The notes beneath the pieces were generated by a model. The model was not told the origin of the DNA, ran no database searches, and saw only the letters and a list, made by a program, of their open reading frames with translations. The translations under genes were made by a program, and so were the position numbers. DNA of 64,000 nt from Candidatus Villigracilis affinis. GTDB lineage: Bacteria > Chloroflexota > Anaerolineae > Anaerolineales > Villigracilaceae. Position 1 is the stretch's first letter. Every line of letters starts with the position of its first letter. The stretch covers positions 1 through 64,000 of the forward strand of contig JADKEA010000003.1 in the NCBI GenBank assembly GCA_016718275.1, read 5' to 3'. Positions 53,790 through 62,602 of this stretch are shown here, in pieces.

Positions 53790-54428
53790 ATGAGTGAATT
53801 GGATTATCAAACCGTGCAGGATTATCTCGTGTCCCTTGTTCCGCCGCGTGAAGCGGAATTGCTGGAGATGGAGGCCTACGCCGAGAAAAACGATTTCCCT
53901 ATTATTGGTCCCGCGTGTGGATATTATTGCTACCAACTCGCGCGGATGGTCAACGCGAAGTCCGTATTTGAGTTGGGGTCGGGCTACGGATATTCCACGG
54001 CCTGGTTTGCGAAGGCGCTTGTGGAAACTGGCGGCGGTGTTGTGCATCACACTGTTTGGGATGAGGAACTGTCAAATCGGGCACGCAGGCACCTCGTTAA
54101 GATGGGATTCGCTGACCTTGTCCAGTTCCATATGGCGGAGGCGGTCGAGACCCTTCGTCAAACTGATGGCCCGTTCGACATCATCTTTAACGATATTGAC
54201 AAGCACGCCTATCCTGAGTCACTGCCTGTGATCAAAGAGAAATTGCGCAGCGGTGGATTGCTCATTATCGATAATATGCTCTGGCACGGACGTATTTTCG
54301 ACAAAAAGGACGTTTCGCCTGCAACGCTCGGCGTGCATGAGTTCACCAAACAAATTACGTCAGATAGCGACTGGATCGTCTCGCTCACGCCGATGCGTGA
54401 TGGGATGATCGTCGCATATAAAAAGTAA
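53790..54428 (+). CDS. Class I SAM-dependent O-methyltransferase
   Basis: The 212-residue protein has the SAM-binding motif VFELGSGYGYSTAWFAKAL, the acidic post-II segment TVWDEELSNRARRHL and the metal-type sequence FDIIFNDIDKHAYPESLPVIKEKLRSGGLLIIDNMLWHG, as in divalent-metal catechol/caffeoyl-CoA O-methyltransferases. Substrate is unknown. GGAGGT lies before the ATG at 53790. A hairpin follows the stop. Confidence 0.88.
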   Translation: MSELDYQTVQDYLVSLVPPREAELLEMEAYAEKNDFPIIGPACGYYCYQLARMVNAKSVFELGSGYGYSTAWFAKALVETGGGVVHHTVWDEELSNRARRHLVKMGFADLVQFHMAEAVETLRQTDGPFDIIFNDIDKHAYPESLPVIKEKLRSGGLLIIDNMLWHGRIFDKKDVSPATLGVHEFTKQITSDSDWIVSLTPMRDGMIVAYKK

Positions 54429-54455
54429 GGACACGGCGTTAGCGTGTCCGCATTT
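54429..54455 (+). terminator. Terminator after the O-methyltransferase
   Basis: GGACACG pairs with CGTGTCC around GCGTTAG, followed by a CATTTT stretch. Moderate strength. Confidence 0.6.
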
Positions 54456-54498
54456 TAAATCATGGACGCAGTAACACCGCGCTCCAACAAAAGGATAC

Positions 54499-55662
54499 AT
54501 GACAAACTTCAACATCATTCCCGATCGAAGAAAAAATTTCAACCGCACGAAATGGACCTGGTACAAAAAAGACATTCTGCCCATGTGGGTGGCCGATATG
54601 GATTTCCCCGCGCCGAAACCGATCCTGGATGCGCTGCACAAGGCGGTGGATCATGGTGTGCTGGGATATGAAATTCCTGGTCTTGTCTTACAGGAAACCG
54701 TCGCCGCTCGCATGGAGCGTTTGTATTCATGGAAGGTGAAACCCGAATCGGTGCTGACTGTGACAGGCATTGTCAGTGGATTCACGGTCGCCGCCCGTGC
54801 ATTTTGCTCGCCTAAAAAAGGCGTGGCGATTCAGACTCCCGTGTACAACGAATTCCATCAGGTGAAAAATAATGTCGGGATTCCGCAGCTTGATATTCCG
54901 TTCGTGAAAAATGTGGAAGGCAATCTCATCAGCTACGAGATCGATTGGGATCTGTTCGAGAAGCGGGTAAAAAAAGCGGGAATCTTCCTGTTGTGCAATC
55001 CGCATAACCCGCTGGGGATTATTTTCTCACGCAAGGAACTCACCCGCATGGCGGAAATTTGCATCCGCAACAAGGTGTTGATCGTTTCAGATGAGATCCA
55101 TTCTGAAGTGTTGTTGGATGGAAATACATTTACCCCTATGGCTAAGATATCGTCTGAGGTTGCACAGAACACGATCACACTGGTAGCCCCGTCCAAGACT
55201 TTTAATGTGCCCGGGCTGTTCTGCGGATTTGCGATCATTCCAAACAAGGAATTGCGCGAACGCTACGAAGCCGAAAGGAGCCATTTAAGCATGCATGTGG
55301 CGAGCATGGGGCTGCACGCCGCAAGGGCTGCTTTCTCAGGAAAATGCGATCCCTGGCTGGCTGAATTGCAAGAATACCTGACCGCAAACCGCAATTTTAT
55401 GTTGGAATATGTCACCCGCTACATGCCCGGCGTTCGCACGACGGTTCCCGCGGCAACTTATCTCGGCTGGCTGGATTTCACCCAGACAGATATCGAAGGT
55501 TCACCCTACGAATTTTTCAAAGACAAAGCCAGGGTCGCGCTCAGTGAGGGGAAGATCTTTGGAAATGAAGGCGCTGGACATGTACGCTTGAATTTCGGCA
55601 CGTCACGAAATACCCTCGAGCAGGGATTGGAAAGAATGCGGAAGGCATTATCCGCACTTTAA
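54499..55662 (+). CDS. MalY/PatB-type C-S lyase or aminotransferase
   Basis: The 387-residue PLP protein opens with RKNFNRTKWTWYKKDILPMWVADMDFPAPKPI, the MalY/PatB signature, and has LLCNPHNPLGIIFSRKEL, VSDEIHSEVLLDG and the Schiff-base Lys in LVAPSKTFNVPGLFCG, with RLNFGTSRNTLEQGLERM at the end. Members cleave cystathionine or other cysteine conjugates; some are transaminases. The gene is single and ends at a strong terminator. Confidence 0.9.
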   Translation: MTNFNIIPDRRKNFNRTKWTWYKKDILPMWVADMDFPAPKPILDALHKAVDHGVLGYEIPGLVLQETVAARMERLYSWKVKPESVLTVTGIVSGFTVAARAFCSPKKGVAIQTPVYNEFHQVKNNVGIPQLDIPFVKNVEGNLISYEIDWDLFEKRVKKAGIFLLCNPHNPLGIIFSRKELTRMAEICIRNKVLIVSDEIHSEVLLDGNTFTPMAKISSEVAQNTITLVAPSKTFNVPGLFCGFAIIPNKELRERYEAERSHLSMHVASMGLHAARAAFSGKCDPWLAELQEYLTANRNFMLEYVTRYMPGVRTTVPAATYLGWLDFTQTDIEGSPYEFFKDKARVALSEGKIFGNEGAGHVRLNFGTSRNTLEQGLERMRKALSAL

Positions 55663-55669
55663 ACAAAAA

Positions 55670-55694
55670 GACGGGCAGGGAATACCTGCCCGTC
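55670..55694 (+). terminator. Terminator after the C-S lyase gene
   Basis: GACGGGCAGG and CCTGCCCGTC form a 10-bp stem with a 5-base loop, with AAAAA before and a T-rich stretch after. Confidence 0.85.
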
Positions 55695-55749
55695 GACATT
55701 CTTTATTTCTGTTGTATAGGAAAGGCGCGAATTTGCAACCGTTATATCG

Positions 55750-55841
55750 TTAGGGGAACGTCTGGTGTTCAAGTTGGATCTTGAACCAGGTCAAAGCATT
55801 TCGACCTTTCCATTTTCAAATAGTTCAGGTGGTATATCTAT
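55750..55841 (-). pseudogene. Possible small ORF with broken start and frame
   Basis: After a perfect AAGGAGG (minus strand, near 55852) comes ATAGATATACC, which would read IDIPPELFENGKVE and then, with one A added near 55800, NALTWFKIQLEHQTFP and TAA. It looks protein-like in both halves but has ATA where a start should be and needs one inserted base. It lies 70 bases after the stop of the next upstream minus-strand gene. It may be a mis-sequenced small gene or a relic. Confidence 0.35.
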
Positions 55842-55910
55842 CGCGACCTCCTTTCTTGTTTATGCTGATAGCATACAACAAGACGAGACCCGATACATTA
55901 AAAAATCCTG

Positions 55911-56459
55911 TTATTTTTGAAAGAAGTCGCGTAGATTAATATCAGTCTTGGGAGTCCAATATTTCATTTCCATGTGTATTGGATAAAGCGGAAGCAAGTT
56001 TGCTCCGTAACCTTTCCCTGCATGCTGGGTCATCAGCCTGCGTGCGCGGCTCAGAGTTTCGCGATCCATCGTTAATGGAAGCGTTAGGATCTCTTCAACA
56101 GGTTCGGGGAATTTCCCCGCTGTGATCTTCTTGAGTGTGTTGAATTGATATTGCCATGCGTCCAGTTCGCCATAAATGGAGAGCGCGGTGCGCCATCCCT
56201 GCTGCAGGTGTCTGATCTCGTGAATGAGCAGCACCCATGCATTGGGATTGGCAAGTGACGACTCGGGGGAAAAGTAAACCGAATTCAAGTAGGCATGCTT
56301 TGTGATCGTCCAAAATGCGCCTACGCTTTTTCGTGCAGGTTTAATTCCGATCGTAATTTTGTTCGTGCGAATATATTTCACAGCGTCCTTCCCCTCGCTG
56401 CAACAATTAGATATCGTTTCCAGAAACTTTTCACGCCATTCAAACTTGTCCATGTTCAT
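55911..56459 (-). CDS. Unknown protein with HEIRH motif
   Basis: I do not recognise this 182-residue protein. It has AWVLLIHEIRHLQQGWRTALSIYGELDAWQYQ (about 75-110), where HEIRH fits a zinc HExxH site and the later Glu in GELDAW could be the third ligand, the layout of small gluzincin-like metallopeptidases. No signal peptide is seen. Its ATG overlaps the end of the upstream lipoprotein gene by four bases, so they are coupled. A protease role is a reasonable guess only. Confidence 0.65.
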   Translation of the reverse strand: MNMDKFEWREKFLETISNCCSEGKDAVKYIRTNKITIGIKPARKSVGAFWTITKHAYLNSVYFSPESSLANPNAWVLLIHEIRHLQQGWRTALSIYGELDAWQYQFNTLKKITAGKFPEPVEEILTLPLTMDRETLSRARRLMTQHAGKGYGANLLPLYPIHMEMKYWTPKTDINLRDFFQK

Positions 56460-56942
56460 TTCAAAGCTTTGTCGATCAAGCCTCGCAGGTATCCCACCAC
56501 AGGCGCCATGCCTGAGTCTGGCAGGCTGATGTCGTTCAGTTGAATTGTCAAAGTTGAATCGCTTCCCTGTATTTCCAAGTCATATACAAAGCAATCGGCG
56601 CAGACCATTCCTTCGGGTCCGCTGGGGGAGATGTATTCAGAGGTTGAGATCACTTCCACCAACTTCGCGAGTTCATTGGCTCCCAACTCGCCAGAGAAGG
56701 TCTGGCTTGCGCGCTCGTCTGTCACAGTGTATTTTCCGTCAGCGGATACTTCAACCGAGCGCAACAAGCCCATGATGCCACCCGAATGTGTCATCTTGAT
56801 TTTCCAGTCGCCGCTTAGGATGGGCAGGCTGGTGGAGGTGGGGTGTCTCTGTCTCTGCGTTGGGATAAGCGGCAGTAGATTGAGCACAGCCCATAAGAAG
56901 CAAAATAATAAAAAGGGAACCGATAAAATATTTTCGTAACAT
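56456..56942 (-). pseudogene. Small lipoprotein (one frameshift)
   Basis: The N-terminal frame gives a lipoprotein signal (FIILLLMGCAQST) and breaks in a CCCC run near 56848. With one C removed it continues as TSTSLPILSGDWKIKMTHSGGIMGLLRSVEVSADGKYTVTDERASQ to LPDSGMAPVVGYLRGLIDKALK, about 161 residues. Total length is 3n+1, as one extra base predicts. The body looks like a small beta-rich domain with a Cys pair (CADC). I do not recognise it. It is coupled to the HEIRH gene. Confidence 0.7.
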
Positions 56943-57086
56943 TCTTCTCTCCTTGGCGGCGCAATAAAAACGTCTTTTTATCTGTAATGATTTGAAGAAA
57001 TTGTTTGTCTATCAGACGAGCGATACTATACTTTGTTCCCCCGATTTTCGATAGTTCCTGATAGTGCAATGCGGTAGAATTTGATA

Positions 57087-58237
57087 TATGAGAAAAATAG
57101 CCGTCCTTGGAATTGGTCAAACCAAAATAGATGAACATTGGGAAAATCCCTGCGCGAGATCGCGGGTGATGCCGCCTTTGCCGCCATGCAGGATGCCGTG
57201 TGGAAAAAGTCGATGCGCTTTTTGTGGGCAACATGCTTTCGCCTCTCATTAATGGTCAAAATCAACTCGGCGCCTACCTTGCGGATTGGATCGGATTGTG
57301 GAAACAGGAAGCCGTAAAGATCGAAGCGGCCTGCGGATCAGGGGCCGCCGCGTTTCGTGCCGCGCTGATGGCTGTTGCCTCCGGTGACATAGAATCGGCG
57401 CTGGTAGTGGGTGTCGAAAAGATGACCGACAAGGCTGGCCGCGATGTCACCGCCGCCCTGGCCACCGCCGCCGATGCAGATTATGAAGTGGAACAAGGCA
57501 TTTCCTTTGTGGGAATCAATGCGTTGGTCATGCGCCGCTACATGCACGAATTCGGTTGGAAACACGAAGACTTCGCCCAATTTTCGATCAATGCCCATGC
57601 TAATGCCATGCATAATCCATATGCGCGTTTGCATGAAAAAATATCCGTGGAGAAGTTCGAGAAATCCTCCATGGTGGCAACGCCCATCAATTTGCTGGAT
57701 GCCTCCCCGATCGGAGATGGCGCAGCGGCAATGGTGATCGTCCCTGCGGATAAAGTGATGAGAAAACCGCGCGTTGTTGTCGCAGCTTCGGCTGTGGCGA
57801 CGGATACGATCGCGGTCCACTCACGCAAAGACCCCATGTTTTTGCAGGCTGCGTATGCTTCATCAAAACATGCTTACGAAATGGCTGGTGTCACTCCGAA
57901 AGATATTGATGTGTTTGAACTTCATGATGCATTCTCAATCATGGCAGCGCTTTCGTTGGAAGCCAGCGGATTTGCAGAAAGGGGTCAGGGGGTGAAACTT
58001 GCCCTCGATAACGAGATCAGCCCCAAGGGTCGTGTGCCCGTCTGCACTCGCGGCGGATTGAAAGCCCGTGGACATCCAGTTGGCGCAACGGGTGTTTATC
58101 AACTTGTGGAGGTTGTCCAGCAATTGCGCGGCGAGTGTGGACAAACCCAGGTAGCCGATGCAAAGATCGGCATGGCGCAAAATATTGGCGGCTCAGGGGC
58201 CACCATTCTGACTCATATTTTGAGGAATGATACTTAA
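57087..58237 (+). pseudogene. Thiolase, SCP-x / acetyl-CoA acetyltransferase type (three indels at 5' end)
   Basis: From about 57200 the frame is intact: KIEAACGSGAAAFRAALMAVASG with the catalytic Cys, ISINAHANAMHNPYA, the FELHDAFSIMAAL block and the end GGLKARGHPVGATGVYQLVE with the catalytic His. The first 37 codons (MRKIAVLGIGQTK...) are recovered only if one A is removed near 57120, one A added near 57145 and one G added near 57199. The net shift of one base agrees with the frame of the main part. It should act on acyl-CoA in beta-oxidation or sterol-carrier-type thiolysis. Three indels in 80 bases suggest poor sequence, since the rest is well kept. Confidence 0.8.
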
Positions 58238-58243
58238 GTCCGA

Positions 58244-58272
58244 TTGATTCCTTCCTTGTATTGGTATATACT
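58244..58272 (+). promoter_or_regulatory. Promoter of the PilZ gene
   Basis: TTGATT (58244-58249), a 17-base spacer and TATACT (58267-58272) lie 46 bases before the PilZ ATG. Confidence 0.6.
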
Positions 58273-58317
58273 GATTTCGCCTTATTGTTTCTTTGATTAT
58301 TGTTAAGGAGGCTTACA

Positions 58318-58704
58318 ATGGAAACGGAACAACGTAATCTGGCGCGAAGGAATTTTTCCTACTATATGCGTGTCAAGGAAGAGTCCAGTGGAAAAGTGAT
58401 CGGACACATTGCGGATATCAGCACGGGTGGATTTCGAATTGACAGCACCCAGAGCATTCCGCTCAATGTGGATCTTCGTCTTTACATCGATCAAATTGGC
58501 GAGATATCGAACAAAACATATATCCTTCTCAAAGCCCGCCCAATGTGGTGCAGGCCTGATCAATTCGATCCCAACATGTTTAATATTGGCTTTAAGCTAA
58601 TCGATATTACTCCTGTTGACCGTGAGGTATATCTGAAAATGTATGATACTTATGGAGATAAGACGCCTCCAAAGACAGGTGAATTGAAATTTCCACCTGA
58701 GTGA
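58318..58704 (+). CDS. PilZ-domain protein
   Basis: The 128-residue protein is a single PilZ domain, which binds cyclic di-GMP. The N-terminal basic motif is in NLARRNFSYYMRV and the second motif in ADISTGGFRIDS (D-x-S-x-x-G), followed by the usual beta-barrel. The first motif is short of the ideal RxxxR, so nucleotide binding is likely but not certain. AAGGAGG precedes the ATG at 58318. It has its own promoter and terminator. No diguanylate cyclase is in the window. Confidence 0.88.
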   Translation: METEQRNLARRNFSYYMRVKEESSGKVIGHIADISTGGFRIDSTQSIPLNVDLRLYIDQIGEISNKTYILLKARPMWCRPDQFDPNMFNIGFKLIDITPVDREVYLKMYDTYGDKTPPKTGELKFPPE

Positions 58705-58713
58705 GTTTGGATT

Positions 58714-58749
58714 AAAAAAGAAACCCTGTGAGAGCGGGGTTTCTTTTTT
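58714..58749. terminator. Terminator after the PilZ gene
   Basis: AAAAAAGAAACCC and its exact complement form a 13-bp stem with a 10-base loop, U-rich on the plus strand. Confidence 0.9.
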
Positions 58750-58791
58750 AATCCTTTGGCGGGAGCAATGGAAAGCGTGTAAAATTAACCC

Positions 58792-59466
58792 ATGAGAAAT
58801 TTCCTGCGCTGGTTGATTCCCTTTGTTTTAAATTCATTTACTAAAATTAAGATCAGCGGGTATGAAAACCTTCCTGAAAAAGGAGGGTTTGTCATTGCTG
58901 TCAATCATCTCGGCTTTTTAGATGCCCCTATGGCATATTATGCGCTGGATAACTGGAATCTATTTATCCCCGTTGCCGAGAAATGGGAGGAGAATCCGCT
59001 TTGGCGATTTTTGGGGAAACATCTTAATTTCATCTTTATCGACCGATTCAACCCGGACTTGAAAGCCATGCGTGAAATCTGGAATCGGATGGCTGACGGG
59101 CAGACCCTGGTAATTGCTCCCGAAGGTACGCGTGCCCGCGATGAAAAGATGGCGCAGGGCAGGCCTGGCGTAGCCTATCTTGCCTCCAAAAAAGGGTGGC
59201 AGATCGTGCCGGTCGCGATCGCAGGGACAGAGGATCGCATTGTGCTATCCAACCTAAAACGATTTCGCCGCACGGAGATCCACCTGACTGCGGGCAAGCC
59301 ATTTACACTGCCGCCATTCCCTAGGGAAAACCGTGACGAAATTTTGCAAGAATATGCCGATGAAGTCATGTGCCGCATCGCGGCGATGCTGCCAGAAAAG
59401 AACCGCGGCTATTATGCCGAACATCCAAAACTAAAGGAATTGCTAAGCGGTACAATAAACCCATGA
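58792..59466 (+). CDS. 1-acyl-glycerol-3-phosphate acyltransferase (PlsC family), copy 1
   Basis: The 224-residue enzyme has the acyltransferase blocks in order: AVNHLGFLDAP (NHxxxxD, about 38-46), FIFIDRFNPD, IAPEGTRARDEKMAQGRPGVAYLA and IVPVAIAG. It should acylate lysophosphatidate or a similar acceptor at the membrane. Its stop overlaps the start of the second, related acyltransferase by four bases. The two share only moderate similarity, so this is an old duplication. Confidence 0.9.
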   Translation: MRNFLRWLIPFVLNSFTKIKISGYENLPEKGGFVIAVNHLGFLDAPMAYYALDNWNLFIPVAEKWEENPLWRFLGKHLNFIFIDRFNPDLKAMREIWNRMADGQTLVIAPEGTRARDEKMAQGRPGVAYLASKKGWQIVPVAIAGTEDRIVLSNLKRFRRTEIHLTAGKPFTLPPFPRENRDEILQEYADEVMCRIAAMLPEKNRGYYAEHPKLKELLSGTINP

Positions 59467-60140
59467 AATTTAAAACTCTTCGCTCCATTGTCCGCTTTGT
59501 TATGAACATCATTGCCGATGTGGAGGTGGTTGGGCTGGAAAAACTTCCGCAGGGAAATGTTTTGATCGCAGCCAACCACTTGGGCCGCCTCGATACAGCT
59601 GTTTTGTTATATATCCTTGACCGCGAGGATATCATTATGGCCGTGGCCGAGAAGTACAAGGACCATCCGATCTTTGGTGCGATCGGCCGTGCAGCAAATG
59701 CCATCTGGCTTAATCGTTTCGAGGCGGATTTCGCAGCATTGCGTGAAATTTTGGCACGTATGCAAAAAGGCGGTTTGATGGTCATTGCCCCTGAAGGGAC
59801 ACGTTCAAAGACCGCATCCATGCAGGAAGGAAAACTTGGCGTTGCCTTTTTGGCAAGCAAGAGCGGATACCCCGTCATACCCGTTGCGCTTACGGGAACA
59901 GAAGATAGCGGTGTGGTAGCCAACTTGAAACGCTTGCGTCGTTCGAAGATAAAGGTCGTGGCTGGAGATGCGTTTCAAATTGAGATCCCCAAGGGCAGTG
60001 GTCGCGAACAAGCCATGCGCGAAGCCACAGATGAGATCATGTGTCGCATCGCTGTAGAGTTGCCAGAAAGTTACCGTGGCTTTTACTCCGGGCATCCAAG
60101 ATTGAATGAGCTTCTGCAAAATAAAAAAGCAAAACAATAA
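59463..60140 (+). CDS. 1-acyl-glycerol-3-phosphate acyltransferase (PlsC family), copy 2
   Basis: The 225-residue protein repeats the PlsC layout: AANHLGRLDTA, AIWLNRFEADFAALREI, VIAPEGTRSKTASMQEGKLGVAFLA and VIPVALTG. The start at 59463 gives the ATGA overlap with copy 1 and so translational coupling. Both copies end alike (RGYYAEHPKLKELL in copy 1 and RGFYSGHPRLNELL here), supporting tandem duplication. They may act on different acyl positions or head groups. A terminator follows. Confidence 0.9.
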   Translation: MKFKTLRSIVRFVMNIIADVEVVGLEKLPQGNVLIAANHLGRLDTAVLLYILDREDIIMAVAEKYKDHPIFGAIGRAANAIWLNRFEADFAALREILARMQKGGLMVIAPEGTRSKTASMQEGKLGVAFLASKSGYPVIPVALTGTEDSGVVANLKRLRRSKIKVVAGDAFQIEIPKGSGREQAMREATDEIMCRIAVELPESYRGFYSGHPRLNELLQNKKAKQ

Positions 60141-60147
60141 TCATGAG

Positions 60148-60174
60148 ACTCTCCTCTTTTTGGAGAGTTTTTTT
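60148..60174 (+). terminator. Terminator after the PlsC pair
   Basis: ACTCTCC pairs with GGAGAGT around TCTTTTT and is followed by seven T. It lies within the in-frame extension of the next gene, which argues for that gene's later start. Confidence 0.9.
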
Positions 60175-60190
60175 ATCTGAAAAAGGGAAT

Positions 60191-61117
60191 ATGAAACCAA
60201 TAATGCGATCTTTTCAAACTGAAGAAGACTACTGGCGCATCCGTCAATTTCTGCGCCAGGTGTCCCTGCTCAATGACCGCCATGATTTTTCCTGGTCTCT
60301 TTTACGCTGGGATTACTGGCGCTGGCATGTCAACGAAAATATTTTTCACTTCAACTTACAGGACGTGATCACGCCTTGGGAGGAGAATGGGCAGATCGTC
60401 GCAGTACTCAACCCCGATGGTAGTGGCGAAGCGTTTTTTCAAATCCATCCCGCTTTTAAGAACGATGGGCTACTCTCCGAGATGTTGAATGTCGCCGAGC
60501 AAAAACTTCCCAACCTCAAAGAAGATGGGAAGAAGGAATTGATCGTATGGGTGAATGCGGCTGACGAATCGACGAAACAACTTTTTGCACAACGTGGATA
60601 TTCCCGCTCGAAGTTTTTAGCCGAACATATGCGCCGCCGTTTCTTCACCCAGCCGATACCTGATTCTGTTTCTCAAAACGGATACGCCGTTCGAGCCTTG
60701 GGTGACGAGAGCGAATTACCCGCACGCAGTTGGCTTTCGTGGAAGGTTTTTCATCCCGATGAGCCCGATGACAAGTATCAAGGCTGGGAATGGTACAGAA
60801 ATGTTCAGCGTGTTCCTATTTATCGCCGCGACCTTGATATCGTGGCTGTTGCGCCCGATGGAGAACTTGCCGCATTCTGTACGGTCTGGTTCGACGACAT
60901 TACAAGGACTGCGGTCTTTGAACCTGTAGGTACACATCCCAATCACCAAAAACGCGGACTTGGAAAAATGGTCATGAGTGAAGGGTTGCGCCGCGCGCAC
61001 AAACTTGGCGCAACCCTTGCAACGGTCAGTTCTTATTCACCTGCTGCGTATGCGTTGTATGATTCGATGGGTTTCAAGGAATTTGATCTGCTCGAACCGT
61101 GGGTCAAAGAATGGTAG
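60191..61117 (+). CDS. Tandem-GNAT acetyltransferase
   Basis: The 308-residue protein has two GNAT-like halves. The second is complete, with PVGTHPNHQKRGLGKMVMSEGLRRAHKLGA as the acetyl-CoA loop and AYALYDSMGFKEF near the end. The first (about 1-150) has the fold words EAFFQIHPAFKNDGLLSEMLNVAE but no Gly loop and is probably inactive. The acceptor is unknown. I start at 60191 (MKPIMRSF) because the open frame upstream runs through the previous terminator. It converges with the tRNA gene. Confidence 0.85.
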   Translation: MKPIMRSFQTEEDYWRIRQFLRQVSLLNDRHDFSWSLLRWDYWRWHVNENIFHFNLQDVITPWEENGQIVAVLNPDGSGEAFFQIHPAFKNDGLLSEMLNVAEQKLPNLKEDGKKELIVWVNAADESTKQLFAQRGYSRSKFLAEHMRRRFFTQPIPDSVSQNGYAVRALGDESELPARSWLSWKVFHPDEPDDKYQGWEWYRNVQRVPIYRRDLDIVAVAPDGELAAFCTVWFDDITRTAVFEPVGTHPNHQKRGLGKMVMSEGLRRAHKLGATLATVSSYSPAAYALYDSMGFKEFDLLEPWVKEW

Positions 61118-61133
61118 GCTGGTCAAAATTAAG

Positions 61134-61182
61134 CAAAAAGCCGACTTCCAATGAGTTTCCTCATTTTCAGTCGGCTTTTTGC
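61134..61182. terminator. Bidirectional terminator GNAT / tRNA-Asp
   Basis: AAAAAGCCGACT and AGTCGGCTTTTT pair across a 22-base loop that is itself partly paired. It ends the GNAT gene on the plus strand and the tRNA transcript on the minus strand. Confidence 0.85.
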
Positions 61183-61196
61183 CACTTGCTCAAGTG

Positions 61197-61270
61197 CGGT
61201 CCCGACGGGATTCGAACCCGCGATCTCGGCCTTGACAGGGCCGCATGTTAGGCCGCTACACCACGGGACC
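61197..61270 (-). tRNA. tRNA-Asp (GTC)
   Basis: The 74-base gene folds as a cloverleaf: acceptor GGTCCCG with CGGGACC, D arm GTGGTGTAGCGG, anticodon stem GGCC and loop CTGTCAA with anticodon GTC, and T arm GCGGGTTCGAATCCCGT. The discriminator is G, as in tRNA-Asp. CCA is not encoded. Confidence 0.96.
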
Positions 61271-61289
61271 AATTAGTTAAGCGGGCGAT

Positions 61290-61318
61290 AGTTTACCATG
61301 AGGGTATGGCGATGTCAA
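61290..61318 (-). promoter_or_regulatory. Promoter of tRNA-Asp
   Basis: TTGACA (61318-61313), a 17-base spacer and TAAACT (61295-61290) lie 20 bases upstream of the tRNA. The -35 box overlaps the end of the L,D-transpeptidase gene. Confidence 0.75.
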
Positions 61319-62449
61319 TACGCTCCGCCAGTATAAAGTGCCGGGTCTGTAGGGGTCAGACCAGTCCGATCATGGACGTAGACCCAATCTCCAACCGTTG
61401 CCCAATTAAAGAGCCAATGTGAATCGCCGACAGATAGATTGATACACCCGTGAGATTGAGGATACCCAAAACGTGTGCGCCAGTAGGCGCCATGTAGTGC
61501 GCGTGCTCCGTCAAAGTACATAGTCCATGGAACGTTATCGAGATAATAGAAATCTGTCATATCGTTGTTTCGCATTGTTTCGGTTTCTTTTTTCTCGAAG
61601 ATCTGGAAAATCCCAGGGCGTGTCCAAAATGGTTCAAGCCCGCTGGCGATGACGGTGGCGAAGATGAGTTGATTATTTTCGTAGACAGCGAGAGTCTGCT
61701 CAGCGAGGTCAACATCGATCCAGCGATTGGCTGTGACCCCTTGTGGGATGGTTGTGTTTACGATGACACGCGCCACTTTGCGGCCTTCCAGCCACTGATC
61801 GGGACCGATCATGTACCATTCTTCGTTGTCCATGATCTGTGTGTTATAGATGGTTACAACTTCAAAAGGCATGACCTGACGACCAGTTTGTGCTGCATTG
61901 TAGCCTGGAGATTTCATGATAGGGAGAAGTTCAAACGCCCAGCCGAAGGAGTTTTTTGGCGTCGAAGTGAAGACAAGCCCTTGAAAACTTGAGATTTCAC
62001 CGACGCGCGCCTTTACCAGGAATCCAGCCTCCATTTGGCATCAAATAGTACACGCCGTTTTGCTCTACACGATCGATATAGGAAACGTAAACGAAGCCTG
62101 GGGGAAATTGCTGTCCGCCAGGGCCTTTTTCGCCAGGTGCGCCATAGATCGGCACGTAGTCTTCGTCAAGGTGGAAATAAAAATAGGGGAGCTGAGTCAG
62201 GCTCGGGTCAGGTTTTGAAGCGGGGAGTGGTCGAGGTGGTATTGTAATCCCGAGGCGTGCAAGCTCGGTCAAGTAGGCAGAAGGTCCAAAAGGTTGGCAA
62301 TTGTCGGGTTCTGAGAGGTAAACGCCGGGTTCACACACGATCCCGCCGCTTTCTGGCTCAGCGGGTGGCGTTTGCTCCTGTGCGTATGCAGATTGTGACA
62401 TTGCAAGGAAGATATATGAGATAAAAAGGAGTTTGCCAATTTGCTTCAT
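61315..62449 (-). pseudogene. L,D-transpeptidase, YkuD family (one frameshift)
   Basis: Two overlapping frames form one protein of about 377 residues if one G is removed near 62010 (AAAGGCGCG). It has a signal peptide (LLFISYIFLAMSQSAYAQ), two SH3-like parts (IYGAPGEKGPGG..., IMDNEEWYMIGPDQWLEGR) and the YkuD domain with HGAYWRTRFGYPQSHGCINLS, containing the catalytic His and Cys. The enzyme makes 3-3 peptidoglycan cross-links. Length is 3n+1, as one extra base predicts, and both parts are well kept, so a sequencing error is likelier than a dead gene. Confidence 0.85.
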
Positions 62450-62506
62450 GACAGGAAATTATAGCATGTGTAGTTTGCTGTTTTGTAAGGATGTAAGTTG
62501 CTGAAC

Positions 62507-62535
62507 TTGACACAATGAATGCCATGTTCTAAAAT
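62507..62535 (+). promoter_or_regulatory. Promoter of the Roadblock-V4R-regulator cassette
   Basis: TTGACA (62507-62512), a 17-base spacer and TAAAAT (62530-62535) lie 68 bases before the first start codon. Confidence 0.75.
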
Positions 62536-62602
62536 AGTGCCACTATTATATTGAAGTCGGCATCCCACACAATTGGGTGTTCGCTCCCTGTAGGAGGGCT
62601 GT

